Source: Paracoccaceae bacterium (GTDB lineage Bacteria; Pseudomonadota; Alphaproteobacteria; Rhodobacterales; Rhodobacteraceae). From it: a DNA stretch of 11,151 nucleotides. Positions 1 to 5,656 of this stretch are shown piece after piece. The notes beneath the pieces were generated by a model. The model saw only the letters and a list, made by a program, of their open reading frames with translations. It searched no databases and was not told the DNA's origin. Both the position numbers and the translations under genes were made by a program. The number at the start of each line of letters is the position of its first letter. Within the stretch, counting starts at the first letter, position 1. The stretch is taken from contig JALXER010000351.1 in assembly GCA_027069385.1 (NCBI GenBank), positions 1 to 11,151 on the forward strand, written 5' to 3'.

Positions 1-1
1 G

Positions 2-382
2 GCCTGCCTCGCCGCGCAGAAGGCCGGCGCCGACGAAGCGCTGATGCTCGATGTGCATGGCTTCGTGAACACCACCAACGCCTGCAACTTTTTCATCGTT
101 CGCAAGGGCGAGGTCTGGACCTCGACGGGCGACTATTGCATGAACGGGATCACCCGGGCCAAGGTGATCGGGCTATGCCGCGACAACGGTATTCCGGTAT
201 TCGAGCGGAATTTCTCGCTGGTTGATACCTATGGTGCCGACGAGGCCTTTCTGACCGGCACCTTTGGTGCGCAAACGTCGGTTGCCAGCATCGACGGGCG
301 CCCGATCAGCGATGGTGCGGGGCCGGTCACAACGCGAATACGGGCGCTATACAAGGCCCTGATCGCCGCCGAGGTGGCGTGA
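2..382 (+). CDS. Class IV PLP-dependent aminotransferase, C-terminal part (5' end outside window)
   Basis: The frame is open from base 2, so the gene begins upstream. The internal ATG at 44 is not the start. The visible 126 residues match the C-terminal half of fold-type IV aminotransferases (branched-chain or D-amino-acid aminotransferase, ADC lyase). Landmarks are EALMLDVHGF, the cofactor-site segment NACNFFIVRKG, the phosphate-binding GITRAKVI, and DEAFLTGTFG followed by a divergent S-V-x-x-I-DGRP. The catalytic lysine lies upstream and is not visible. Where E. coli IlvE has SEGAGENLF, this protein has NTTNACNFF, so the Glu that normally contacts the PLP ring nitrogen is replaced by Thr. 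The stop TGA overlaps the ATG of the next gene by one base and GAGGT lies just before it, so the two are probably co-translated. The fold is clear. The substrate (L-branched-chain, D-amino acid or other) is not. Confidence 0.85.
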   Translation, partial: ACLAAQKAGADEALMLDVHGFVNTTNACNFFIVRKGEVWTSTGDYCMNGITRAKVIGLCRDNGIPVFERNFSLVDTYGADEAFLTGTFGAQTSVASIDGRPISDGAGPVTTRIRALYKALIAAEVA

Positions 383-1125
383 TGCGCATTGCCATGTGGT
401 CCGGCCCGCGCAACCTTTCAACGGCCATGATGTACAGCTTTGGCGCTCGTGATGATTGCGCCATCTGGGACGAGCCGTTTTACGCCGCCTATCTGCAAGC
501 TACCGGCATCGACCATCCGCTGCGCCAGCAGATTATCGACGCCGGAGAGCCGGACCCTGACAAGGTTATCCGGCGTTGTCTGACCCGACCACCCAAAGGT
601 AAGGCGCTTTTTTATCAAAAGCACATGACCCAGCACCTGTTACCCGGGTTTGACCGGCAATGGATGGCTGGTCTGACCCATGTTTTCCTGATCCGCGCGC
701 CCGAACGGGTGATTGCCAGCTATCACGCCAAACGCGAACACCCTTGCCTTGACGATATCGGCTTTTGGCAACAGGCGCAGATATTTGATCAGGTGGCCAA
801 CCTGACCGGCCAGGTGCCGGTCGTGATTGACAGTTCCGATATTCGCAACCACCCCGAACCGATGCTGCGCAGCCTGTGCCAAAAGCTCGGGATTGCCTTT
901 CAACCGGCCATGCTTGACTGGCCTTTGGGTGGCCATAAGGATGACGGAGTCTGGGCGTCGCACTGGTACCGGTCGGTCTGGAACAGTTCGGGTTTTTCGC
1001 CCGAGACCTCGGGCGTGCCGGTTTTGCCGAATGCCGAACGAAAACTGGCCGATCGCGCCCGACCGTTTTACCAGATATTGCGCAAGCATTGCCTGACGGT
1101 TACATCCGATTTCCTTCCCGAGTGA
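382..1125 (+). CDS. Sulfotransferase-like P-loop protein
   Basis: The 247-residue product resembles the sulfotransferase/P-loop family. Near the N-terminus is SGPRNLSTAMM (residues 7-17), which fits a 5'-phosphosulfate-type binding loop. RAPERVIASY (105-114) fits the 3'-phosphate-binding motif of PAPS-dependent sulfotransferases. Other landmarks are WDEPFYAAYL (29-38) and YQKHMTQHLL (78-87). There is no signal peptide or membrane helix, so it is probably cytoplasmic. An in-frame GTG lies at 379. I prefer ATG 382 because GAGGT at 371-375 then sits six bases upstream, and the TGATG overlap with the aminotransferase gene suggests translational coupling. From memory, some plant proteins annotated as branched-chain-aminotransferase-like carry both a P-loop domain of this type and a class IV aminotransferase domain, which would support a shared function. 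No substrate can be named. The family is likely, but true sulfotransferase activity is unproven. Confidence 0.75.
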   Translation: MRIAMWSGPRNLSTAMMYSFGARDDCAIWDEPFYAAYLQATGIDHPLRQQIIDAGEPDPDKVIRRCLTRPPKGKALFYQKHMTQHLLPGFDRQWMAGLTHVFLIRAPERVIASYHAKREHPCLDDIGFWQQAQIFDQVANLTGQVPVVIDSSDIRNHPEPMLRSLCQKLGIAFQPAMLDWPLGGHKDDGVWASHWYRSVWNSSGFSPETSGVPVLPNAERKLADRARPFYQILRKHCLTVTSDFLPE

Positions 1126-1362
1126 ATATACGGGCAATTTTGCATGATCTGGATGTGAAATTCCTGCATTGTTTCATTCGGACACAAGACATTGTTTAAA
1201 TATCCACACTGCCGGCTTAGCCACCTTATAAGTTGAAAAAAGTGATTCAAATATGTCGCATAATTAACAATTATTGCTTAATATTCGATCTTTTCCTTGT
1301 TTTTGAGCGATTTTTAGCCTATCGCGAACCTGTCTTAAACAAAATTTTGTGGAGTGATCCAG
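1126..1362 (+). promoter_or_regulatory. AT-rich intergenic regulatory region before the lipoprotein gene
   Basis: These 237 bases are visibly AT-rich compared with the GC-rich genes on both sides, and I see no convincing ORF. The region holds stacked inverted repeats: TTGAA (1233-1237) with TTCAA (1246-1250), and ATAATT (1260-1265) with AATTAT (1269-1274). A wider ATTAA/TTAAT pair (1263-1267 and 1278-1282) is nested on the second. Candidate promoter elements are weak: TTGTTT at 1297-1302 with TATCGC at 1320-1325 (17-base spacer), or a CATAAT box at 1259-1264 lacking a well-spaced -35. GGAG at 1351-1354 is a good ribosome binding site for ATG 1363. No T-tailed hairpin closes the upstream gene. 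That a promoter lies here is likely from the terminator-bounded gene downstream, but its exact position is not resolved. Confidence 0.5.
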
Positions 1363-1980
1363 ATGAGTAAAACGTTATTGATGGCTGTTGCCGTTGCTTT
1401 GGGGCTTAGCGGTTGTGTTAGCGTTAACACAAACTTTCCGACCCCGCTGCGTGAAGATCTGACCTATAACTGGAACGTTGTCGGTGTAGAGGCAACCGCT
1501 CCGCATACCTTGACCACGACGGACCGGAATGGTCAGGCTCCGAATGTGGATATCATTTGGTATGGCGATGGTCCGGGCGACGTTTATGCGCAGGTTGAAG
1601 GTGTTATCGAAGAAGCGTTGCAAGCTGCTGCCGACCGGATGCAGACCTCTATCAAAGGTAGCCGCAATGTGATCTTGCGCGCCGAGGTAACGCAGTTCCA
1701 CTCGTTGACCCCGCGGGCACGCGGCAATATCGGCGGGATTCACAATACCGACCTGATCCTGACCGTGGTTGATGCGAATACCCGCGAAGTGCTGGCCGGA
1801 CCTGCGGCAATCGAAGCCGACCTGAAGGCCTATGGCGGTGCTGCCGCACGCGAATCCGAAGCGCGTGGCGAGACCATGCGCAGCCGGATTGTTGAGCGCG
1901 TATCGCTGGTGGTTGCCGAATACCTTGGTGTTCCGATTGCCGAGGTCGAAGTGGGCAGCGTTCGTATGCTGGGCCGCTAA
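1363..1980 (+). CDS. Small putative outer-membrane lipoprotein of unknown function (DUF6778-like?)
   Basis: The product is 205 residues with a clear lipoprotein signal: MSKTLL, a hydrophobic stretch, then the lipobox LSGC with the lipidated cysteine at position 18. Residue +2 after Cys is Val, not Asp, so outer-membrane sorting is expected by the usual rule. The mature part has no further membrane helix. It contains VDIIWYGDGPGDVYAQVEGV, then LRAEVTQFHSLTPRARGNIG, then DLILTVVDANTREVLAG. From memory this pattern (IIWxGD, FHSLT, a beta-strand with 'V-DA-T-EVL-GP') resembles a Rhodobacterales lipoprotein family, possibly DUF6778. I cannot verify that, and no function is known to me. I chose ATG 1363 over the in-frame GTG at 1354 because GGAG (1351-1354) gives eight-base spacing and the signal peptide then starts normally. 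It has its own leader and its own terminator, so it is probably a single-gene unit. Confidence 0.8.
   Translation: MSKTLLMAVAVALGLSGCVSVNTNFPTPLREDLTYNWNVVGVEATAPHTLTTTDRNGQAPNVDIIWYGDGPGDVYAQVEGVIEEALQAAADRMQTSIKGSRNVILRAEVTQFHSLTPRARGNIGGIHNTDLILTVVDANTREVLAGPAAIEADLKAYGGAAARESEARGETMRSRIVERVSLVVAEYLGVPIAEVEVGSVRMLGR
1413..1432 (+). repeat. Perfect 8-bp inverted repeat inside the lipoprotein signal-peptide codons
   Basis: TTGTGTTA at 1413-1420 is the exact reverse complement of TAACACAA at 1425-1432, with a four-base GCGT spacer. It falls on the codons from the end of the lipobox (Gly-Cys) into the mature N-terminus, about 50 bases after the start codon. In mRNA it could form an 8-bp hairpin. 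It has no T-run, so it is not a terminator. It may be coincidental or act on translation or as an operator. Confidence 0.5.
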
Positions 1981-1999
1981 ACCCCGATCAAACCAGAAC

Positions 2000-2028
2000 A
2001 AAGGGGCCGATGCTTGTCGGCCCCTTTT
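2000..2028 (+). terminator. Intrinsic (Rho-independent) terminator of the lipoprotein gene
   Basis: An 11-bp perfect stem is formed by 2000-2010 (AAAGGGGCCGA) and 2017-2027 (TCGGCCCCTTT), with a six-base loop at 2011-2016 and one further T at 2028 before GC. It starts about 20 bases after the lipoprotein stop codon. The arm ending in T's and the GC-rich core are typical. It separates the lipoprotein unit from murI, so murI needs its own promoter in 2029-2099, where I see no strong consensus. Confidence 0.9.
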
Positions 2029-2099
2029 GCGTTTCCACAGGGAATTCGCTATCGGTCTATTCAAAGCACGTCGATTGATTCGAAACTGAAGGTGGCCCC

Positions 2100-2918
2100 A
2101 TGCCAATTGGTATTTTTGATAGCGGACTAGGCGGGTTGACCATTCTGCGGGCCTTGCAGCAAGCCCTGCCCGAGCAGGCGTTTACCTATCTGGGCGACAA
2201 TGCCAACACGCCCTATGGAACCCGCGACGCTTATGACGTGTTCGACCTGACCACGCGGGGCACGCAGGCGTTGTTTGATCGCGGCTGCGATCTGGTTATT
2301 CTGGCCTGCAACACCGCTTCGGCCAGCGCCTTGCACCGGATGCAGGTCAACTGGCTGCCCAAGGGCAAGCGTCGGGTGCTGGGGGTGTTTGTGCCGATGA
2401 TCGAGCATCTGACCCAGCGGGACTGGGGCGACAATGCCGCGCCGACCCATACCGGACTGGAAAATGTCGCGGTGTTCTCGACCCAATCAACGCTTGATAG
2501 CGGCGCCTTTCCGCGCGAAATGAAGTTTCGCGCCCGTGACGTGGCGGTGGTCGGGCAGGCTTGTGACGGGCTGGTCGATGCGATCGAGGCGGGCGAGGAT
2601 GCGGTTGCGGCGGCGCTGGTCAAAATCCATGTGGACAAGCTGTTGCAGCGCTTGCCCGAACCGCAGGCGGCGGTGCTGGGCTGCACGCATTATCCGCTGG
2701 TCGAAGACCTGTTTCGCGCCGCTTTGCCTGCCGGAACCAAACTGGTTTCGCAACCCGACCTTGTGGCGCAGGCTACGGCGGACTATCTAACACGACATAG
2801 CGGTTTTGCCGAAATTGGCGGCACCACCTATCTGACCACCGGCGATGTTGCCGAAGTGTCAAAACGCGCCAGCCGGTTTCTGGGCCACGGGGCCGAATGG
2901 GAAAAGATAGAGACATAG
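2100..2918 (+). CDS. murI: Glutamate racemase MurI
   Basis: MurI interconverts L- and D-glutamate in the cytoplasm without a cofactor and supplies D-Glu for peptidoglycan. The 272-residue product has the usual family length and all hallmarks: IFDSGLGGLT at 5-14 with the conserved Asp7-Ser8, GDNANTPYG (32-40), the first catalytic cysteine in ACNTASA (Cys70), and the second in GCTHYPLV (Cys195, His197). The ribosome site AAGGTGG (2089-2095) is close to ATG 2100. The stop TAG is one base from the argC start, so the two genes are very likely co-transcribed and possibly coupled in translation. The function is well supported. Both cysteines are present, so nothing suggests a degraded copy. Confidence 0.96.
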   Translation: MPIGIFDSGLGGLTILRALQQALPEQAFTYLGDNANTPYGTRDAYDVFDLTTRGTQALFDRGCDLVILACNTASASALHRMQVNWLPKGKRRVLGVFVPMIEHLTQRDWGDNAAPTHTGLENVAVFSTQSTLDSGAFPREMKFRARDVAVVGQACDGLVDAIEAGEDAVAAALVKIHVDKLLQRLPEPQAAVLGCTHYPLVEDLFRAALPAGTKLVSQPDLVAQATADYLTRHSGFAEIGGTTYLTTGDVAEVSKRASRFLGHGAEWEKIET

Positions 2919-2919
2919 C

Positions 2920-3948
2920 ATGAAACAACACAATATCGCCATTCTGGGGGCCAGCGGCTATACCGGTGCCGAGCTGGTCCGGCTGATTGCCACCCACCCG
3001 GGCATGACCATCACCGCGCTGGCCGCTGATCGCAAGGCAGGCATGGCTTATGGCGATGTGTTTCCGCATTTGCGCCATCTGGACCTGCCAACCCTGTGCC
3101 GGATCGAGGAAATCGATTTCGACGCGGTCGATTTGGTGTTTTGCGGCTTGCCTCATGCAACTTCTCAATTGGTTATCAAGGCATTGCCTGACAATGTTAA
3201 AGTGGTTGACCTGTCCGCCGATTTTCGCCTGCGCGACCCTGCTGCCTATAAAAAGTGGTATGGCAACGACCATGCGGCGCTGGAATTGCAACAAACCGCC
3301 GTTTACGGCCTGACCGAGGTTTACCGCGACCAGATCCGCGCCGCGCGGCTGGTTGCAGGCACCGGTTGCAATGCCATTACCGGCCTGTTGCCGGTTCTGC
3401 CGCTGCTGCGCGCCGGGGTGATTGATCCGGATGAAATCATTATCGACCTTGCCACCGGCGTTTCGGGCGCGGGGCGCAGCCCCAAAGAGGGCATGTTGCA
3501 TTCCGAGGTTTCCGAGGGGTTTCAGGCCTATGCCATTGCCTCGCACCGTCACTTGGGTGAATTCGATCAGGAATTCAGCCTTGCGGCCGGTCGGCCGGTC
3601 ACCGTCAGCTTTACCCCGCATTTGCTGCCGCAAAACCGTGGTATTCTGGCGACCATCTATGTGCGCGGGCAGGCGGGCGATATCCACCAAACGCTGGTTG
3701 ACCAATATCAATCCGAGCCGTTCGTAACGGTGCTACCTTTCGGGCAGGCACCGGCAACACGCCATGTTCGCGGCTCCAACCAATGCCATATCGGTGTGGC
3801 GGCGGACCGGCGGGACGGGCGGGCGATCGTGTTTTCCGCGCTTGACAACCTGACCAAAGGGTCATCGGGGCAAGCCATCCAGAACGCCAATCTGATGCTG
3901 GGTATGCCCGAAGAAACCGGGTTGCAACTGGCACCGCTGTTTCCATAA
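2920..3948 (+). CDS. argC: N-acetyl-gamma-glutamyl-phosphate reductase ArgC
   Basis: ArgC is the NADPH-dependent reductase that converts N-acetyl-glutamyl-phosphate to the semialdehyde, the third step of arginine synthesis in the cytoplasm. The 342-residue product opens with the Rossmann motif AILGASGYTGAELVRL (7-22). It then has VDLSADFRLRD (96-106), the nucleophilic cysteine in AGTGCNAITG (Cys150), GVSGAGRSPKEG (180-191), and the conserved histidines in IASHRHLGEF (His209, His211). VSFTPHLLPQNRGI (229-242) is also typical. The Cys motif reads GTGCN rather than the more familiar NPGCY. I take this as subfamily variation, since the rest of the site is intact. It follows murI after one base with only a weak ribosome site, so coupling to murI translation is plausible. 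ccmE follows after 15 bases. Confidence 0.95.
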   Translation: MKQHNIAILGASGYTGAELVRLIATHPGMTITALAADRKAGMAYGDVFPHLRHLDLPTLCRIEEIDFDAVDLVFCGLPHATSQLVIKALPDNVKVVDLSADFRLRDPAAYKKWYGNDHAALELQQTAVYGLTEVYRDQIRAARLVAGTGCNAITGLLPVLPLLRAGVIDPDEIIIDLATGVSGAGRSPKEGMLHSEVSEGFQAYAIASHRHLGEFDQEFSLAAGRPVTVSFTPHLLPQNRGILATIYVRGQAGDIHQTLVDQYQSEPFVTVLPFGQAPATRHVRGSNQCHIGVAADRRDGRAIVFSALDNLTKGSSGQAIQNANLMLGMPEETGLQLAPLFP

Positions 3949-3963
3949 TCAAAGGGGGCCGTC

Positions 3964-4401
3964 ATGGCTGGACTAAAGAAAAAACGCCGGATTCAACTGA
4001 TCGTGCTGGGGCTTGGCCTGCTGGCGATTGCGGCGATTCTGGTCGGGACCGCGTTCAAGGACGGGATAGAGCTGTACCGCTCTCCGGCGCAAGTGGCGGA
4101 ATCGGCTCCGGCTGACGGGCAACGCTTTCGTCTGGGCGGGCTGGTCAAGGAAGGCAGTTGGGAAAAGGGTGAAACCCATCATTTTGTGATCACCGACACC
4201 AATTTTGATGTTCCGGTTTCCTATAACGGCATCCTGCCCGATCTGTTCGCCGAAGGGCAGGGCACCATCGTTACCGGCACGCTGGAAAACGGGGTGTTTA
4301 TTGCCACCGAAGTGCTGGCTAAGCATGACGAGGAATACATGCCCGCCGAAGTGATCGACAGCCTGAAAGAGCAGGGGTACTACGTCGATCCGGGCAACTA
4401 G
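3964..4401 (+). CDS. ccmE: Cytochrome c maturation haem chaperone CcmE
   Basis: CcmE binds haem covalently on the periplasmic side of the inner membrane and hands it to the CcmF/CcmH haem lyase in System I cytochrome c maturation. The 145-residue product has a basic N-terminus (KKKRR), one membrane anchor (about residues 10-30) and a periplasmic OB-fold domain. It carries the haem-attachment motif LAKHDEEYMP, with the haem-linking histidine at 121 and the ligand tyrosine at 125, the same spacing as His130/Tyr134 in E. coli. A strong ribosome site AAAGGGGG (3951-3958) precedes ATG 3964. It lies at the end of the murI-argC-ccmE run. Its partners ccmF and ccmH lie 1.3 kb downstream, beyond the lysis cassette. 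Confidence 0.96.
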   Translation: MAGLKKKRRIQLIVLGLGLLAIAAILVGTAFKDGIELYRSPAQVAESAPADGQRFRLGGLVKEGSWEKGETHHFVITDTNFDVPVSYNGILPDLFAEGQGTIVTGTLENGVFIATEVLAKHDEEYMPAEVIDSLKEQGYYVDPGN

Positions 4402-4423
4402 CGCGCGCTGCTATCAGGGTTTA

Positions 4424-4438
4424 TTAACGGGTATTTGC
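4424..4438 (+). promoter_or_regulatory. Possible degenerate CtrA-type site upstream of the lysis cassette
   Basis: TTAA (4424-4427), seven bases, then TTGC (4435-4438) matches the first half of the CtrA consensus TTAA-N7-TTAA exactly and the second half only in TT. It sits 43-57 bases before the endolysin start in the 79-base gap after ccmE. The idea is attractive because CtrA controls gene-transfer-agent functions in Rhodobacter capsulatus, but half-matches of this kind occur by chance. I see no clear -35/-10 pair in this gap. Confidence 0.2.
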
Positions 4439-4480
4439 CACCCTTGGGTCGGGTTTCATACATCGACCAAAGGGGGGGCC

Positions 4481-5092
4481 ATGCAAAGCGTTCAGGCGAT
4501 TGCACAAGATATTCTGCGCCGCGAGGGCGGGTTCGTCAATGATCCGGATGATCCGGGCGGGGCGACCAATTTCGGGGTAACCATCCACACCATGCGCCGT
4601 TTGGGGCTGGATCTGGACGGTGACGGGGATGTGGATGTGGCCGATGTGCGCCGCCTGACCGAAGCGCAGGCGCAGGCCATTTTCATTGAACAATACTTCG
4701 AGCGCCCCAAGATCAACCTGTTGCCCGAACCCTTGCACCCTAGCGTGTTTGACATGTACGTCAATGCGGGTGCGCAGGCGGTGCGCATCTTGCAACGGTT
4801 GCTGGCCGAATTCGGCTTTCCCACCGGCGTTGACGGGGTGATCGGCCCCAATACCGCGGCGGCGGCGGCCTCGGCCCTGCAATCCGCGCCGGATCATCTG
4901 GTCAGCGCCTACGGGATCGCGCGGCGCAACTATTACTATAATCTGGCCGCCCACCGGCCCAGCCTGCGCAAATATGCGGTGCGCCGTGACGGGGGCAAGG
5001 GCGGCTGGATTGCGCGGGCCGAAAGCTTTATCGCGCCGCGCTATCACCTGACCCGCGCCCAGCACGACGCCATTGTGCGGGGCTGGTCATGA
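4481..5092 (+). CDS. Holin-associated N-acetylmuramidase endolysin (GH108 + peptidoglycan-binding domain)
   Basis: This is a muramidase that cuts the glycan strands of peptidoglycan. The 203-residue product has the GH108 signature at the N-terminus: ILRREGGFVNDPDDPGG (11-27), with the presumed catalytic Glu15, then ATNFGVT (28-34). A C-terminal peptidoglycan-binding region follows, with VDGVIGPNT (117-125) and NYYYNLA (150-156). There is no signal peptide, so it would build up in the cytoplasm and need the adjacent holin to reach the wall. Between the two parts lies DLDGDGDVDVAD (44-55), a full EF-hand/dockerin-like calcium-loop pattern. The ribosome site AAAGGGGGGG precedes ATG 4481. The gene overlaps the holin gene by ATGA. 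The pair matches the GTA-release endolysin/holin arrangement described in Rhodobacter capsulatus. Enzyme class is well supported; the GTA role is inferred. Confidence 0.9.
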   Translation: MQSVQAIAQDILRREGGFVNDPDDPGGATNFGVTIHTMRRLGLDLDGDGDVDVADVRRLTEAQAQAIFIEQYFERPKINLLPEPLHPSVFDMYVNAGAQAVRILQRLLAEFGFPTGVDGVIGPNTAAAAASALQSAPDHLVSAYGIARRNYYYNLAAHRPSLRKYAVRRDGGKGGWIARAESFIAPRYHLTRAQHDAIVRGWS

Positions 5093-5565
5093 GCTTTCTG
5101 GGGTTGGGGCGCACCGCGCAGCAAGTCGGCGGCGCGGTGGCCGAGGTGGCCGAAGTGTTTACCGTTAACAAAACCAAGGCCGAACAGGGGGCGCAGGCGC
5201 GCTATCAGGCGGCCTTGCAGCAGGCGGGGGCCGAGTTTGCGCAAACCCGCACCGGCTGGTTTGACCGCTTTATCGACGGGATCAACCGCTTGCCGCGCCC
5301 GATGCTGGCCCTGTCCACCATCGCGCTGTTTGCCTATGCCATGGCCGATCCGGTCGGATTTTCCGAGCGGATGCAAGGGCTTGCCTATGTGCCCGAACCC
5401 TTGTGGTGGCTGATGGGGGCGGTGGTGTCGTTCTATTTTGGCGCACGCGAACTGCACTATTTTCGCGGTTACCGTCCGGTCATTCCTGCCCCTGCAACGG
5501 TAGCGGACCCCACGACGTCCGACAATCCGGCCCTAAACGACTGGCGGCAGACTGCCGCCCGGTAA
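5089..5565 (+). CDS. Holin family protein, gene-transfer-agent type (GTA_holin_3TM-like)
   Basis: The 158-residue product has a mostly helical, polar N-terminal part (1-55). It is followed by two clear membrane segments, about 71-90 (PMLALSTIALFAYAMADPVG) and 104-120 (PLWWLMGAVVSFYFGAR), then a proline-rich tail. The family name implies three helices; I can see only two with confidence, and the third may be a weaker N-terminal amphipathic one. A holin forms inner-membrane holes that let the endolysin reach the peptidoglycan. The start ATG 5089 overlaps the endolysin stop (ATGA), a classic coupled lysis pair. No other phage structural gene is in the window, so this looks like a domesticated GTA-type lysis module rather than an intact prophage. 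The assignment rests on size, topology, the GFSERM and ELHYFRGYRP features as I remember the family, and the endolysin neighbour. Confidence 0.8.
   Translation: MSFLGLGRTAQQVGGAVAEVAEVFTVNKTKAEQGAQARYQAALQQAGAEFAQTRTGWFDRFIDGINRLPRPMLALSTIALFAYAMADPVGFSERMQGLAYVPEPLWWLMGAVVSFYFGARELHYFRGYRPVIPAPATVADPTTSDNPALNDWRQTAAR
5543..5559 (+). other. GC-rich hairpin at the 3' end of the holin gene
   Basis: GGCGGC (5543-5548) pairs with GCCGCC (5554-5559) around a five-base AGACT loop, on the codons just before the holin stop at 5563-5565. No T-run follows, so it is not a standard intrinsic terminator. It could stabilise the mRNA 3' end or slow read-through into ccmF. It could also be a by-product of GC-rich codons. 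Confidence 0.35.
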
Positions 5566-5598
5566 GCGCGGCAAATGTGCAGATCACGCAATTGCAAT

Positions 5599-5626
5599 TT
5601 GAACCCTGAGGCGTTGACGCTATGAT
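5599..5626 (+). promoter_or_regulatory. Candidate promoter for ccmF-ccmH
   Basis: TTGAAC (5599-5604) and TATGAT (5621-5626) are separated by 16 bases. They match the -35 and -10 consensus at four and five of six positions. Transcription would begin near 5633, leaving a short leader of about 25 bases before ATG 5657. This would give ccmF its own promoter even though the lysis cassette sits immediately upstream. The call comes from sequence match alone. Confidence 0.5.
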
Positions 5627-5638
5627 ATGCGTCAGCGC
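5611..5638 (+). repeat. 10-bp inverted repeat enclosing the -10 box before ccmF
   Basis: GCGTTGACGC (5611-5620) pairs with GCGTCAGCGC (5629-5638) with one G-U wobble (5614/5635). The eight-base loop TATGATAT contains the candidate -10 box. There is no T-run after it, so a terminator is unlikely. The placement suits an operator for a dimeric regulator covering the ccmF promoter, or a structured element in a transcript coming from the holin gene. Confidence 0.5.
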
Positions 5639-5656
5639 TGAAAAAGGATTCGCAAT

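Noticed and set aside
1375..2106. Open minus-strand frame of 243 codons across the lipoprotein gene
   Set aside because: It crosses the strong terminator and the murI start, and the + strand frame has a clear lipobox and ribosome site.
2773..3711. Open minus-strand frame of 312 codons opposite argC
   Set aside because: Antisense to a well-supported ArgC, starting inside its gene and running into murI, with no family motif.
4428..4442. GGGT/ACCC hairpin after ccmE as a terminator
   Set aside because: Only four base pairs and no T-run, so it is too weak to call.
3951..4480. Similar CAAAGGGGG segments before ccmE (3950-3958) and before the endolysin (4468-4476) as a direct repeat
   Set aside because: Both are strong ribosome binding sites, so similarity is expected without duplication or recombination.
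4481..5565. Intact prophage or phage remnant
   Set aside because: Only the two lysis genes are phage-like. There are no integrase, att-like repeats, tRNA, capsid or tail genes, and the base composition matches the flanks.
1245..5652. GATTC (CcrM-type GANTC) sites before the lipoprotein, murI and ccmF genes
   Set aside because: A five-base site with one free position is expected dozens of times in 11 kb, so three upstream hits are not informative.
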